From: Pelomonas sp. Root1237
GTDB lineage: Bacteria > Pseudomonadota > Gammaproteobacteria > Burkholderiales > Burkholderiaceae_C
Reading direction: 5' to 3'
NCBI RefSeq assembly: GCF_001425055.1
Contig: NZ_LMDK01000001.1
Location: forward strand, 757,845 to 821,844
DNA length: 64,000 nt
Part shown: positions 20,486 to 30,173 of the stretch, one piece after another
Position numbering within the stretch: the stretch's first letter is position 1
How the letters are laid out: each line of letters begins with the position of its first letter
Notes under the pieces: model-generated
Told to the model about the DNA's origin: nothing
Databases searched by the model: none
The model's input: the letters and a program-made list of their open reading frames with translations, nothing else
Translations under genes and position numbers: made by a program

Positions 20486-22831
20486 CTACGACGCGTGCAA
20501 CCGGTACTGGTTGCGCCCCGCGCCCTTGGCGAGATACAGGGCCTGGTCGGCCCGGCCGAGCAGTTCCTCGCCGCCGAGTTCGTCGCGCGGGTGAACGGCG
20601 ATGCCGATGCTCGTCGCTATCGACAGTTCGCCGGCCGATGTGGCAAACGGCCGGTTGATGGCCTCGATGATCTTGCCGGCGACGATCTCGGCCTCGGTGG
20701 CAGCGCGCAGGCCTTCCAGCACGACGACGAATTCATCACCCGCCAGCCGGCCGACAAAGTCGGTGCCCCTGACCAGTTGCTGCAGCCGCCGCGCAAACTC
20801 GCGCAGCACCTCGTCGCCGACACCGTGGCCATGGCTGTCGTTGATGAGCTTGAACCGGTCGATGTCGAGGAACAGCAGCGCCGTGAAGCTTTGCGCCCGG
20901 TGGGCCCGCTTGATCACCGCGGCCAGCTGCTCGTTGAAGCTGTAGCGGTTGGGCAGCCCGGTGAGGGCGTCGGTGCGGGCCAGCTCGGCAAGCTGGCGCT
21001 CGAGCTGCCGGCGTTCGGTCACGTCCGTGCTGAGCGCATAGAGGCCGCGGACTGAGCCGTCCTCGGCGATGTCGGGCAGGTAGAGGTTGTGCAGCGAGCG
21101 GGCCGCGCCGGCCGCCGTGGATTCGACATGGAACTCGACACGCTCGCCGCCAAGCGCCCGCGCCAGGTGCTCGCGGCGCTGTTCGTACAGCGCCGCCGGC
21201 ACGGCCTCCGCCACGGTCTTGCCGACGGTGGTGCGGTGATCCAGGCCCGTCCACTTGCTGAAGGTCTCGTTCAGGAACAGCAGGCGCTGGTCCTTGTCGA
21301 TATAGGAAATCATCACCGGCAGGTTGTCGGCGATGTCACGCAACCGTTTCTCGCTTTCGGCCAGCTTCGCCTCGGCCTGGCGCCGCTCCGTGATGTCGAA
21401 GGAGACGGAATAGAAGCCCTGGACCTGGCCGGCCGCATCGACGTCGGGCACATAGCGTTGCGCGAAGTACAGGGTGCCATCGCCATGGGTCACGAAGGAT
21501 TCGAACTGGCGGGGCTGCCCTTGCATCACGGCGTCGATATGGGGCTTGGCGATCTCCCACACCGCGTCTCCCCGGATCTCGCGGAAGGTCTGGCCCAGCA
21601 GCTCGGAGATGGGGCGGCGCAGCACGCGCTCGGCGGCCAGGTTGCCAAAGTCCGCGCGCAGGTCCTTGTCGAAGTGGGAGACCACGACGGGGATGTTGTC
21701 CGTGATGTCCTTCAGCCGATGTTCCGAAGCCTGGACGGCCAGCTCGGCGGCCTTGCGTTCGGTGATGTCCATCGACACCGAATAGAAGCCCACCACCGTG
21801 TCGAACGCGTCGCGCCTGGGTACATAGAGTTGATGGAAATGCCGCTGCGCCCCGGGCAGTGCCTGCGTGCTGTCGAACTCGACGGACTGACCCTGCAGCA
21901 CAGCCTCGATGTGGGGTTGCAGTTGCCGCGCCCCGTCCTCGCCGCGCACGTCGCTGACATGCTTGCCGACAAGCGCTTCGGCCGGCACGCCGTAGATCCG
22001 CCCGGCCGTTGCATTGGCGAACACGATGCGGGCGCCGGCATCGAACTCGGTGATGAGCACGGGGACGTTGTCCGCAACGGCGCGCATGCGTTGCTCGGCT
22101 TCGCGCAGCTCGCCCGTGCGGCGCTGCAGGGCGATGGTCATGGCGTCAAAGCGGCGCTTGAGGGTGCCGAGCTCGTCCCGGGCCGTGCTGCCGAACAACG
22201 GCACCTGCTCGCCGCGCTCGAGGGCCTCGGTGGCCTGCGTGAGCAGGGCCAGCGGCCGCAGCACGCGGCGCACACCAACACTGGCCAGCACGACCAGCAG
22301 CATGCTGAAGGCGACTACCGCGGCCATGGTGACCTGCTCGTGCACGTCCTCCGCGAGCCTGCGCGCGTCGCCAGCGTTGCGTGACCAGCGGAAGGCCGCG
22401 TCCGCCATGGCTTGGGTGTCGCCGAGCAGCAGCTCGAAGGCCTGGTCGTGGCGGCGGCGCTGGAAGTCGCTGTCTGGCGCGGCCGCCGTCTTCAGCGCGC
22501 GCTCAAAGAGAGCAGGCAGCCGGCCGGCCGCGTCTCTCAGCAATTCGACTTCGGCATGCGCTGATCCCTGAAGATCGGCGCCTGCCAGGTCACGCACGAT
22601 GTTGGCGTGCCAGCTCTTCCATTCCGAGATCGAGAGCTCGTCGCGCTCGCGCTGGAACACGTAGGTCGCGCCGACCAGGCCTGCCACGTCGCGCGCCACC
22701 TGCTGCGCCCGTTGCTGCTGGGCTTCCGCGCGGCCTTCCAGCCGGGTGGCCGTCCACATCGCGACGATGGCCGACGTGCCCACCAGCGCGGCAACGGCCC
22801 CAGCGGCAATGAAGAGGGAGCGGATCTTCAT
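20486..22831 (-). CDS. HAMP-multi-PAS-GGDEF diguanylate cyclase
   Basis: 781 residues. Helix 1 (about 7-27) and helix 2 (about 165-190) enclose a helical periplasmic domain. A HAMP segment (RPLALLTQATEALERGEQVPL) leads into three PAS domains (about 255-370, 380-500, 505-625) and a GGDEF domain. The signature is AGDEF at 697-701, a variant known to be compatible with activity, with an I-site RGTD upstream. There is no EAL domain. It starts 11 bp after the stop of a periplasmic binding protein gene and is the last gene of that operon, so its periplasmic domain may read the loaded binding proteins. Confidence 0.9.
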   Translation of the reverse strand: MKIRSLFIAAGAVAALVGTSAIVAMWTATRLEGRAEAQQQRAQQVARDVAGLVGATYVFQRERDELSISEWKSWHANIVRDLAGADLQGSAHAEVELLRDAAGRLPALFERALKTAAAPDSDFQRRRHDQAFELLLGDTQAMADAAFRWSRNAGDARRLAEDVHEQVTMAAVVAFSMLLVVLASVGVRRVLRPLALLTQATEALERGEQVPLFGSTARDELGTLKRRFDAMTIALQRRTGELREAEQRMRAVADNVPVLITEFDAGARIVFANATAGRIYGVPAEALVGKHVSDVRGEDGARQLQPHIEAVLQGQSVEFDSTQALPGAQRHFHQLYVPRRDAFDTVVGFYSVSMDITERKAAELAVQASEHRLKDITDNIPVVVSHFDKDLRADFGNLAAERVLRRPISELLGQTFREIRGDAVWEIAKPHIDAVMQGQPRQFESFVTHGDGTLYFAQRYVPDVDAAGQVQGFYSVSFDITERRQAEAKLAESEKRLRDIADNLPVMISYIDKDQRLLFLNETFSKWTGLDHRTTVGKTVAEAVPAALYEQRREHLARALGGERVEFHVESTAAGAARSLHNLYLPDIAEDGSVRGLYALSTDVTERRQLERQLAELARTDALTGLPNRYSFNEQLAAVIKRAHRAQSFTALLFLDIDRFKLINDSHGHGVGDEVLREFARRLQQLVRGTDFVGRLAGDEFVVVLEGLRAATEAEIVAGKIIEAINRPFATSAGELSIATSIGIAVHPRDELGGEELLGRADQALYLAKGAGRNQYRLHAS

Positions 22832-22842
22832 GGTGGTGCAGG

Positions 22843-23817
22843 TCAGCGAGGCAGGCCGACGGCGTTGGGCAGCACGGCGCGCAGCGGCGCGGCGTCGACC
22901 AGGGTGCGGTAATCGGCAGGCTTTCTGCCGGTGGCATAGCCCTCCCTCACCGCCCAGTTCGCCTGCGACTGCAGCGTGCGCAGCAAGGCCTCGTCCAGGG
23001 ACAGCTCGGCGTGGGTGCGCTGCATCGACCAGCGCGCAAAGCCGGGCTCGACGCCCAGCCGGTTCACGAAGATGGCCTCGGCCCGGCGTGGCTGGGCGCG
23101 GATGAATTCGTTGGCGCGGTGGATGGCCTTGAGGAAGCGCTCCAGGTCGGGCCGCCGCGCCTTCAGGACGCTCGTCTGGACCACGAGGTTGAAGGTCTGC
23201 TTGTAGTCCCCGGATTCGCTGAGCACGACACCATTCACGCGCGGGCTGTGCGCCGCCGCATAGGCAAAGGGCTGGAAGACGGCCACTGCATCCACCTGGC
23301 CGGCGGCCATGGCGTCCAGCGCGCCCTCGGGCTGGATGGCGACCTGCAGGACGTTCTTGGGATCAACATCGTTGTTGAGCAGGAAGGTGTCCAGGAAGTA
23401 TTGCGCCGAGGTGCCTTTGACGACGCCGACGCGCTTGCCGACGAGGTCGCGGGCGGTCTTGATGCCCGCGCTGCGGCGGGTGACCAGCTCGACGTCGCTG
23501 GATGTACTGGAGAAGGTCGCGATGACGGAGAAATCGGTGCGTTCGAAGGATTCGAAGGCGATGGCGGTGTCGGCGGCCGTGCCGAGGTCGGCCTGGCCTT
23601 CGGCCATCAGCTTCAGGCAGCGGCGGCCGCTGGGCGCCTCGATGGCCTTGACCGTCAGGCCTTCGGCCTCGAACAGCCCCTCGGACAGGGCCACCAGCAC
23701 CGGCAGCGAATGCGGCGACCGGGACACCGCCACGGTCAGCGGCGCCGCGGTGACGGTACCTGCCAGCCATGCCACCAGCAATGCCAGCAGGCGTCGTGCG
23801 TTCAAGGCGAACCTCAT
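22843..23817 (-). CDS. Periplasmic substrate-binding protein, NMT1/SsuA-like
   Basis: 324 residues from the ATG 23815-23817 (MRFALNARRLLALLVAWLAG, signal peptide cleaved near VTAAP). It is a type II periplasmic binding fold: LTVAVSRSPHSLPVLVALSEGLFEAEGL, CLKLMAEGQADLGTAADTAIA, DLVGKRVGVVKGTSAQYFLD and GQVDAVAVFQPFAY. The family binds sulfonates, nitrate, bicarbonate or thiamine precursors; the ligand here is unknown. The start overlaps the upstream paralogue by 4 bp. No permease or ATPase gene is adjacent; the partner in the operon is a GGDEF protein. Confidence 0.85.
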   Translation of the reverse strand: MRFALNARRLLALLVAWLAGTVTAAPLTVAVSRSPHSLPVLVALSEGLFEAEGLTVKAIEAPSGRRCLKLMAEGQADLGTAADTAIAFESFERTDFSVIATFSSTSSDVELVTRRSAGIKTARDLVGKRVGVVKGTSAQYFLDTFLLNNDVDPKNVLQVAIQPEGALDAMAAGQVDAVAVFQPFAYAAAHSPRVNGVVLSESGDYKQTFNLVVQTSVLKARRPDLERFLKAIHRANEFIRAQPRRAEAIFVNRLGVEPGFARWSMQRTHAELSLDEALLRTLQSQANWAVREGYATGRKPADYRTLVDAAPLRAVLPNAVGLPR

Positions 23818-24794
23818 CGTGTCAGCGTGACCGAGCCCGGGGCGAGTGACTGCAGCGGGCGGGCGTCGATCAGCTGCTGCATGGAAGGGACCGGTTCCGT
23901 CGCCTTGCCGTCCTGGCCCAGTTGCCAGCGGATCTGGCTGAGCATCGTCGCCGGCAGCGAGGTATGCAGGGCGAGCCGGTAGTCCTGTTCGGCCATCAGG
24001 CGCTGCGCCACCGCGGCGCTGACCTTCAGGTTGGCCGCCAGGATGGCCTGGGCCTCGTTGGGCGACTCTGCGATGAAGCGCTGGGCCCGCAGCAGGGCGC
24101 GCAGGACCTTCTCGAAACGCGGCCGGTCCCGTTCGACGGCGCGGGCCTGGGCGACGATGCAGAAGTGCTGGGTGTAGACATGGGCCGAGGGCAGGCGGAT
24201 CGAATCGGCGCCAAGCCGCTCCTCGATGCGGGCCGCCTCCGGCTCCCACACGACCGCCGCGGCGGCCTTGCCCTGCTGCACGAGATCGCCCAACGCGCCG
24301 GGCTCGGCGAAGCTCAGCTTGACGCGGTCGGGGTCGATGCCTTGATAGGTGAGCCAGCGGTCCAGGAAGTACTCGGCCGAGGTGCCCGCCACCGTGGCGA
24401 TGCGCTTGCCGGCCATGTCCCGGCTCTCGCGCACGCCGGCGCGCCGGCTGGCGATGAGCTTGATCTGAGCGGTCGACTCGCCGATGGACGCCAGGATGGT
24501 GACGGCCGGTGTCTGCGCAGCCGTCATCGCGACGGCAAATTCGGCGCCCGCGGCGACTTCGGCGACGCCAGAGCGCAGCGCGGCCAGGCAGGCTTTGCCG
24601 CTGTTGCAGGGAATGCGTACGACGTCCAGCCCCTCGGCCTGGAACAGGTGCTGCTCGATGGCGACCAGCAGCGGCAGGGCGACCGGGCCGCTGGGCACGG
24701 CAATGCTGATCGTCGCGGCCTGCGACGGCACCGCGATCGCCGCCAGCAGCAGCGCGGTGGCCAGCCCGAGCGCCAGCCCGATGCGGCGGCGCAT
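23814..24794 (-). CDS. Periplasmic substrate-binding protein, tandem paralogue
   Basis: 326 residues with a signal peptide (LALGLATALLLAAIAVPSQA) and the same NMT1/SsuA-like pattern as its downstream neighbour: ISIAVPSGPVALPLLVAIEQHLFQAEGL, CLAALRSGVAEVAAGAEFAVA, DMAGKRIATVAGTSAEYFLD, AAAVVWEPEA. It starts 2 bp after the comM stop, so it was probably co-transcribed with comM. The island insertion in comM would then have separated this operon from its original promoter. Confidence 0.85.
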   Translation of the reverse strand: MRRRIGLALGLATALLLAAIAVPSQAATISIAVPSGPVALPLLVAIEQHLFQAEGLDVVRIPCNSGKACLAALRSGVAEVAAGAEFAVAMTAAQTPAVTILASIGESTAQIKLIASRRAGVRESRDMAGKRIATVAGTSAEYFLDRWLTYQGIDPDRVKLSFAEPGALGDLVQQGKAAAAVVWEPEAARIEERLGADSIRLPSAHVYTQHFCIVAQARAVERDRPRFEKVLRALLRAQRFIAESPNEAQAILAANLKVSAAVAQRLMAEQDYRLALHTSLPATMLSQIRWQLGQDGKATEPVPSMQQLIDARPLQSLAPGSVTLTR

Positions 24795-24796
24795 GG

Positions 24797-25396
24797 TCAG
24801 CCCGCCTGCCCGGGCAGCCCCCGGCGGAGCTGGATGGCTTCGGCGACATGGGCGCTGCCAATCGCCGCCGCTCCCGCCAGATCGGCCACCGTGCGGGCCA
24901 CGCGCAGCACGCGGTGAAAGCTGCGTGCCGACCAGCCCAGGCGCTCGGCCGAGCGCTCCAGCAAAGCCTTGGCTGCGGGCTCCAGCACCGCATGTTCGGC
25001 CAGGTCCTGGGCCTGCAGCTGGGCGTTGGCCACGCCCTGGCGCGCCACGGCCCGCTCACGCGCTGCGGCGACCCGTTCCGCGACGACGGCGCTGGGCTCG
25101 CCCGGGGCCAGGTCCTGCAGGTCGCGCGGCGGCACGGCAGCCACTTCGATGAGCAGGTCGAGCCGGTCGAGGAAGGGACCGCTGAGCCGGCCCTGGTAGC
25201 GTGAGACCTGGTCCGGCGAGCAGCGGCAGGCTTTCAGGGGACTGCCCAGATGACCACAGGGGCAGGGGTTCATCGCGGCGACGAGCTGGAAGCGCGCCGG
25301 GAACTCGGCCTGGCGGGCGGCGCGCGAGATCAGGATGCGGCCGGTCTCCAGCGGCTCGCGCAGGGCTTCCAGCGCGGCGCGGGGAAATTCGGGCAT
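24797..25396 (-). pseudogene. comM: comM 3' fragment (Mg-chelatase-like AAA ATPase), interrupted by the island
   Basis: About 199 C-terminal residues of ComM/YifB remain: PEFPRAALEALREPLETGRI, AAMNPCPCGHLG, the CRCSPDQVSRYQGRLSGPFLDRLDL arginine-finger region and the C-terminal YifB helices. Intact ComM is about 500 residues and reads DELPEF at the Walker B motif. Here the homology stops at PEF, and the frame continues into unrelated island DNA (25397-25708). The upstream 300 residues, including Walker A, are not in the window and should lie beyond the right end of the island. ComM is a branch-migration helicase for natural transformation, which is presumably lost. Confidence 0.9.
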
Positions 25397-25472
25397 TAGG
25401 TGTACAAGACTGTCCGTCCGGTCCTGAATGTGAGCCACGCGGCTACGGTTCGCCTTGAAACGGAGGCTTGCC

Positions 25473-26657
25473 ATGCCGAACGCGAATGACTTTCGCTTAG
25501 TGCTCATTGATCCGCAGCGTATCGCAGGAGACCTTGGACTCCTACGCGAGCTGGTTCCGGAAATCGAAGACCTTGATGAGGTCCCGCGAAACTGCAGCGA
25601 CTTGCCGCTGCTTGCGGTCATCGAAGATCCATCAGGCCTGCCCTGTTGGGAGGCCACGATGTTCCTTGGGTTCACAGCCCTTCGCAGCAAGTCAATCTGC
25701 GGTGACACGGTCCGGACCTACGGTGAAGCACTTCTTCCTTGGCTGCGGTACTTGCGCGGGAAGCGCATTGCCCTTGAGGACGTTGATGAAGAGACTCACG
25801 GGCTTTACCGCGCGAAGGTCAGTCACGTCCGAATGTCGGACCGTCAAGGCTATTCCAGTGCGACAGTCAATTTGCGGATCGTCGTGCCGGAGCTGTTCCA
25901 CCTGTGGGGCGAGCAACGCGGAGTCCTTGGATCGCCGTTCGGGGCCTTCCTAGTTGAATCGAACTATGGACGTGGTGGCACCTGGAATGGCGGCGTAGGA
26001 CGTCTCAGCAGAGGTGGTCCTCGGTCCAGCACGCGCACTATCAAGCGCCTGCCTGTGTCGCTCTCAGAAGAAGAGATTCGACGGCTCATGCGCCTTGCGC
26101 CCATGCCGTATCGATTGATGTGGAAGTGGTCAGTAGCGACGGGCTTCCGCAGATTCGAGGTCTGCAGCTTGCGAGAGGCCCTCCTACCGACACCAGAACA
26201 GATCGCACTTAATGACGGTGGATTGGCCTCATTCCAGCTTCTCAGAAAGGGATCGCGAGAAGTTACCGTCTACGCACCATCAGCTCTCGTCGAAGAGACG
26301 AACTGGTATGTCCTGACGGAGCGTCCAAATCCATCGAGCTTGCAGTTTAAAGGCCTGACATTTCTGTCTGACGCTGGCAATGAAATCTCACGCCAAATGC
26401 TCAGCAGGGAATTTAGAAAGGTCGCCGACCGAATAGGGAGTAGAGCGACATTGCATCACTTGAGGCATACCTTCGCAATAAAAGTGCACAGCAGCCTCGA
26501 ACGCCACAGGCTGAAGGACGAAGAAGTTAACCCACTCAAGACGCTTCAGATACTCCTCGGTCACGCGAACTCGGAAACCTCGGAGATATATACCCAGGCC
26601 GCATCAATTACAAACGAAGCGGTTATGAACGCGCTCGATTCCCTTTTTGAGAGATAA
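25473..26657 (+). CDS. Tyrosine recombinase 1 of the island trio
   Basis: 394 residues from the ATG at 25473, which has GGAGG six bases upstream; an in-frame TTG at 25455 is less likely. An N-terminal core-binding domain (CGDTVRTYGEALLPWLRYLRG) precedes a catalytic domain with first Arg in WSVATGFRRFEVCSL, box II LHHLRHTFA and the terminal LLGHANSETSEIYTQ supplying His and the Tyr nucleophile. It is nearest the island border and two bases ahead of the second recombinase gene. It resembles the TnpA role in Tn554-like elements, by order rather than close sequence. Confidence 0.9.
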   Translation: MPNANDFRLVLIDPQRIAGDLGLLRELVPEIEDLDEVPRNCSDLPLLAVIEDPSGLPCWEATMFLGFTALRSKSICGDTVRTYGEALLPWLRYLRGKRIALEDVDEETHGLYRAKVSHVRMSDRQGYSSATVNLRIVVPELFHLWGEQRGVLGSPFGAFLVESNYGRGGTWNGGVGRLSRGGPRSSTRTIKRLPVSLSEEEIRRLMRLAPMPYRLMWKWSVATGFRRFEVCSLREALLPTPEQIALNDGGLASFQLLRKGSREVTVYAPSALVEETNWYVLTERPNPSSLQFKGLTFLSDAGNEISRQMLSREFRKVADRIGSRATLHHLRHTFAIKVHSSLERHRLKDEEVNPLKTLQILLGHANSETSEIYTQAASITNEAVMNALDSLFER

Positions 26658-26659
26658 AT

Positions 26660-28345
26660 ATGGGTGCGCCGCGACTTGCCTTGCTCGTTTACAAAATCCC
26701 GAGAGAAGGGATGGATCCATTCATATTTGATTTTGCAGAACTTGGATTGCCTTTTGGTATTTCTCGAGCGCTTCGAAGATCGCTTGAGGCAAATTTAGGT
26801 CACCGAAGTATAGAAACCCAAAGCAAAGCATTCATAGCGCTAAGAAAGCTGTCGAGATGCCTGTTGGAACTTGGAATCATCGATCAGTTTCCACTTTCAA
26901 GAGACGTGCTGTCGACTTTTGCTGATTGGCTTGATAAGTCATCATTGGGCCCCAGTGCACAAGTCTCGCTTACCAAAGTTCGTCAGCTGCTGGCATGGTG
27001 TGAGAGAAATACACCAAATATTGTCGCCAAGGATCTCAGTCTAGTAGTTCCGAAAATTCGAAAACTCGAATTCGGGGTGGCAAAAGCCGGGATCCCCGAG
27101 CCCCTGCTTAAAGAAATATTGCGCGCGTGCTACGACGACATTGAGCGAACAGAGAAAGAACGAGCGCAAGTTCGAAGAATCTATTCCGGAAAAACAGAAT
27201 CCCCTGAGGAGCGGGATTTTCTAAGTTTAACCCGCGACCTAATGATCGCTGGAAAGGGTCGCTTTGCCAAGCAGCCAGCCTACCATCGCGCCGGCGGAGC
27301 ACTTTCACGAAGAGTCGAAAGGTTTGGTGGCTCGCGTCGTATAGCTGACGTTGCGTATCTTTCTCCAAAAGACCTATTGCCTTTTCTCGTTGCGATTTTG
27401 GCTCAATCAAGCGGAAATCCGGAATCTATAAAGATTGCCGAATCGAATTGCGTCATAAATCATCCAATTCGGGATGATATAGAACGGATAATCTGGCTCA
27501 AGAAGCGTAGCTCACGTGAACAGCGTGCAGACTTTCCGAAAGGAAAGGAATGGAGCGCGCCAAATTTGGTTCGCAGGCTGAATAGGCTCACCGATGAGCT
27601 GAGGTCGCGGGCCGTTCGAAACAGTCGGAATAAGCTCTTCATTTGCTACCGCTGGTACACCAGGACGGTCGGAATGCCGGGCAAAGAAGCATTGCTGCAA
27701 GAACTGAGAGCGTTCATTGAAAGACATTCGTTGCCTCAATTTCAGTTCCGGGATTTGCGCCGCACTGGAGCTCAGGTAGTCCAAGCCGTGCGCGGTAGTG
27801 AGCGAGATGCGCAAGATCGGTTGAATCATGAAGAGCCTTCAACCACCCGGCGCTATACGGCAACGCAGTCCGTTTTGGATCGAGAAGAGCAGGTAATTCA
27901 CGCGCATCAAGTGAAATTTGTTCAATTGGCTAAGGGCGTTCGTTCCTTTGATCAGGAAAAAGAGGCGGAGAGACCGGATCTCGATATTCCTACTCAAGGC
28001 ATGGAAACAACCTTCGGATTCAGGTGCAAGGATCCGCTCGCAGGAATAGCGCCGGGCAGCATCCGCGGAAGCATGTGCGTCAAGTTCTTCGGCTGCTCAG
28101 CTTGCCCTGGTGCTGTCATTCCACTTGACGACGTTTCGGTCGTGGCTCGCCTGCTTTCCTCTGCCGAGGCGTTGGAGGAGGCCCGAACTCGTTCTCAAGT
28201 GGAAGGCTGGTGGAAGCGCTACGAGGCGATCTATGAGCCTACCCGACTCAAGATCGTGGATGAACTCCTCCCTGCGGTGAGCGCACCAATACTTGAGCGC
28301 GCCAAACCGTTGGCGTCACCTCGACTAATTCCGCGCTTGGAGTAA
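26660..28345 (+). CDS. Tyrosine recombinase 2 of the island trio
   Basis: 561 residues. The catalytic part lies about 300-420: FQFRDLRRTGAQVVQ for box II and LNHEEPSTTRRYTATQ with the candidate Tyr, where the usual His-X-X-Arg order is altered (LRRTGA instead of LRHTFA). A C-terminal extension of about 140 residues carries RCKDPLAG and FFGCSACPG, a possible metal-binding cysteine cluster. Codons are visibly more AT-rich than in flanking genes (many AAA, ATT, TTT), pointing to foreign origin. The stop lies 7 bp before the third recombinase gene. Confidence 0.82.
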   Translation: MGAPRLALLVYKIPREGMDPFIFDFAELGLPFGISRALRRSLEANLGHRSIETQSKAFIALRKLSRCLLELGIIDQFPLSRDVLSTFADWLDKSSLGPSAQVSLTKVRQLLAWCERNTPNIVAKDLSLVVPKIRKLEFGVAKAGIPEPLLKEILRACYDDIERTEKERAQVRRIYSGKTESPEERDFLSLTRDLMIAGKGRFAKQPAYHRAGGALSRRVERFGGSRRIADVAYLSPKDLLPFLVAILAQSSGNPESIKIAESNCVINHPIRDDIERIIWLKKRSSREQRADFPKGKEWSAPNLVRRLNRLTDELRSRAVRNSRNKLFICYRWYTRTVGMPGKEALLQELRAFIERHSLPQFQFRDLRRTGAQVVQAVRGSERDAQDRLNHEEPSTTRRYTATQSVLDREEQVIHAHQVKFVQLAKGVRSFDQEKEAERPDLDIPTQGMETTFGFRCKDPLAGIAPGSIRGSMCVKFFGCSACPGAVIPLDDVSVVARLLSSAEALEEARTRSQVEGWWKRYEAIYEPTRLKIVDELLPAVSAPILERAKPLASPRLIPRLE

Positions 28346-28352
28346 TAGGCAA

Positions 28353-30170
28353 ATGACAACTTCCACCATAGTGCGTCGCACCAAGACCAAATGGTTTCTA
28401 GCTACGAATGAGCTTTATGACCGCGATAACGGCGAGCCAAATATCGACTGGAAAACGTTGTTGGCACAAATATCAAGCGGAACCAAACATCAGCGCAGCT
28501 ACTTGCTCAAATCTGTCCAGAGTTTCATGGATGCCTGGATTGAGGCACCTAGAGATCAAAAGCGGTCAGTCGGCGTAGACCATTTGGCGCATGGAACAGT
28601 ATTGAACTGTTACTGGGAAGTGCGGAAACTGGTAATTTGGATGACCCAAAGGGACATTTGGAGATTTTCCTCCCTCACGTCGGATGATCTGTACACCTTT
28701 ATGGAGGAGCGTTCGCAGCGCGGGGATGGAGCTGGCCCGGTCTCAAAACATACGCGAATTTTCCGCACGAATGTCCTGAACCAAATGTGGATGCTCCGAT
28801 CAAGATATTTGGCCCCCCTTCGAGTAAACCCGCTGACGCTTGAGGTCCCGACGTCTAGGGCGAAGCCACTATCAAGCTGGAAGGCAATCGAGGAAGAAGC
28901 TGCCTTGGCACTCTTAAACGACGCCTTTGATTGGGTTCAAAGTTTCGGCTCATTTGTGGTCAAGATTCTCGACAGGATCTGGGCTCAGTCGAAAATCGTT
29001 GGATTAACCAAGGGAGCTCGATCCGCAGCAAGGACGCGCCTTTATCTGCAGCTTGAGCATGAGCCAGAGGTCGCGCGCTTGCGCTCTATGCTTCAGATGC
29101 CAGATAAGACTACCTATCAGCTTCTTCGGGCGGCGACCACGTTAACATATGGTGCCTGTTCGGTCATTATGCTCTTTCTCATTGGTTTTCGCATTGGAGA
29201 GTTCGCTCGTCTCGATCACAATTGTGTGGTTAAAACCAAAGATTCAAATGGCATTGACGTCATTCGCGTACGGGGAATCGCGGCCAAGCAAGGCGGTCGT
29301 CAGCGGTCATGGATCGCTTGCGAGGAAATCGTGGATGCGGTCAATCTACTTTTGAGGATTACGGCAAATGCGAGGAAGGACAGTGGGCGAACGTCACTGT
29401 GGCTAGCTCATCAGACGGGGACGTTTTTTCAGGCTGGGCGTCGGTTACATCGGACTGATTCTGGAATCCTGACGAATTATCTGAAAAGATTTGCGGTCGC
29501 TCCCTTTAGATCTGGGGCGCCGCCAATTAAGAGAATTCATCCGCATGCTGCTAGAAAAACTTTCGCTAGATTCGTTGTAATCAGAAATAAGTCTGCGCTA
29601 GGGCCGCTCGCTCGCCATTTCGGCCATATCAGCTCAACGATCACGGATGGGTCCTATGCCGGCTACGATATTGAGCTGCAGAAGATGCTCTCCGAAGAGG
29701 GGCGGATAGATCTGGCCACCAATCTGATGAATCTGCTAAGTGCGCCTCGCGCAGCTGGAAAAGCGGCTGATGCCATTTCGAGAACCAGATCCTTGGTGCC
29801 GGGCTTCAAAGGGAAAAAGGGGCTAAAACGACTGATTGAGAAGCTCATCGATGATGGTGTTCAACTTGCGCCGTGTGACTGGGGATATTGTGTTTACTCC
29901 CAAGCGCTGTCTGCATGCCATGGCGACAGCCGTGGTCCCAATGAAACCCATCGATCCCCTGATGTCTGTTCCACCTGTTCAAATTTTGCGGTGACCGATC
30001 AACACCGGCCGTGGTGGGAGGCGAGGTTGAGCCGCGATGAGGAATTCCTTAAGCGACCTAACCTAACCAAGCAAACGATCGTTTGGGTTCAGCGACGCCG
30101 CGCCAATTCCGAGAAAATCGTTGCCGACCTGCTTCCGCGGGTCTCCCCGACGGCCGCCTCAGGACCCTAG
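28353..30170 (+). CDS. Tyrosine recombinase 3 of the island trio
   Basis: 605 residues. The catalytic region is about 265-450: MLFLIGFRIGEFARLDHN with the first Arg, HPHAARKTFARF for box II and LARHFGHISSTITDGSYAGYD with His and Tyr. The C-terminal tail has CDWGYCVYSQALSACHG and DVCSTCSNF, a candidate zinc-binding cluster as in large TnpB-like recombinases of Tn554 type. It is followed after 3 bp by the small HTH gene. Three large recombinases in one operon indicate a coordinated insertion mechanism. Confidence 0.87.
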   Translation: MTTSTIVRRTKTKWFLATNELYDRDNGEPNIDWKTLLAQISSGTKHQRSYLLKSVQSFMDAWIEAPRDQKRSVGVDHLAHGTVLNCYWEVRKLVIWMTQRDIWRFSSLTSDDLYTFMEERSQRGDGAGPVSKHTRIFRTNVLNQMWMLRSRYLAPLRVNPLTLEVPTSRAKPLSSWKAIEEEAALALLNDAFDWVQSFGSFVVKILDRIWAQSKIVGLTKGARSAARTRLYLQLEHEPEVARLRSMLQMPDKTTYQLLRAATTLTYGACSVIMLFLIGFRIGEFARLDHNCVVKTKDSNGIDVIRVRGIAAKQGGRQRSWIACEEIVDAVNLLLRITANARKDSGRTSLWLAHQTGTFFQAGRRLHRTDSGILTNYLKRFAVAPFRSGAPPIKRIHPHAARKTFARFVVIRNKSALGPLARHFGHISSTITDGSYAGYDIELQKMLSEEGRIDLATNLMNLLSAPRAAGKAADAISRTRSLVPGFKGKKGLKRLIEKLIDDGVQLAPCDWGYCVYSQALSACHGDSRGPNETHRSPDVCSTCSNFAVTDQHRPWWEARLSRDEEFLKRPNLTKQTIVWVQRRRANSEKIVADLLPRVSPTAASGP

Positions 30171-30173
30171 GCA

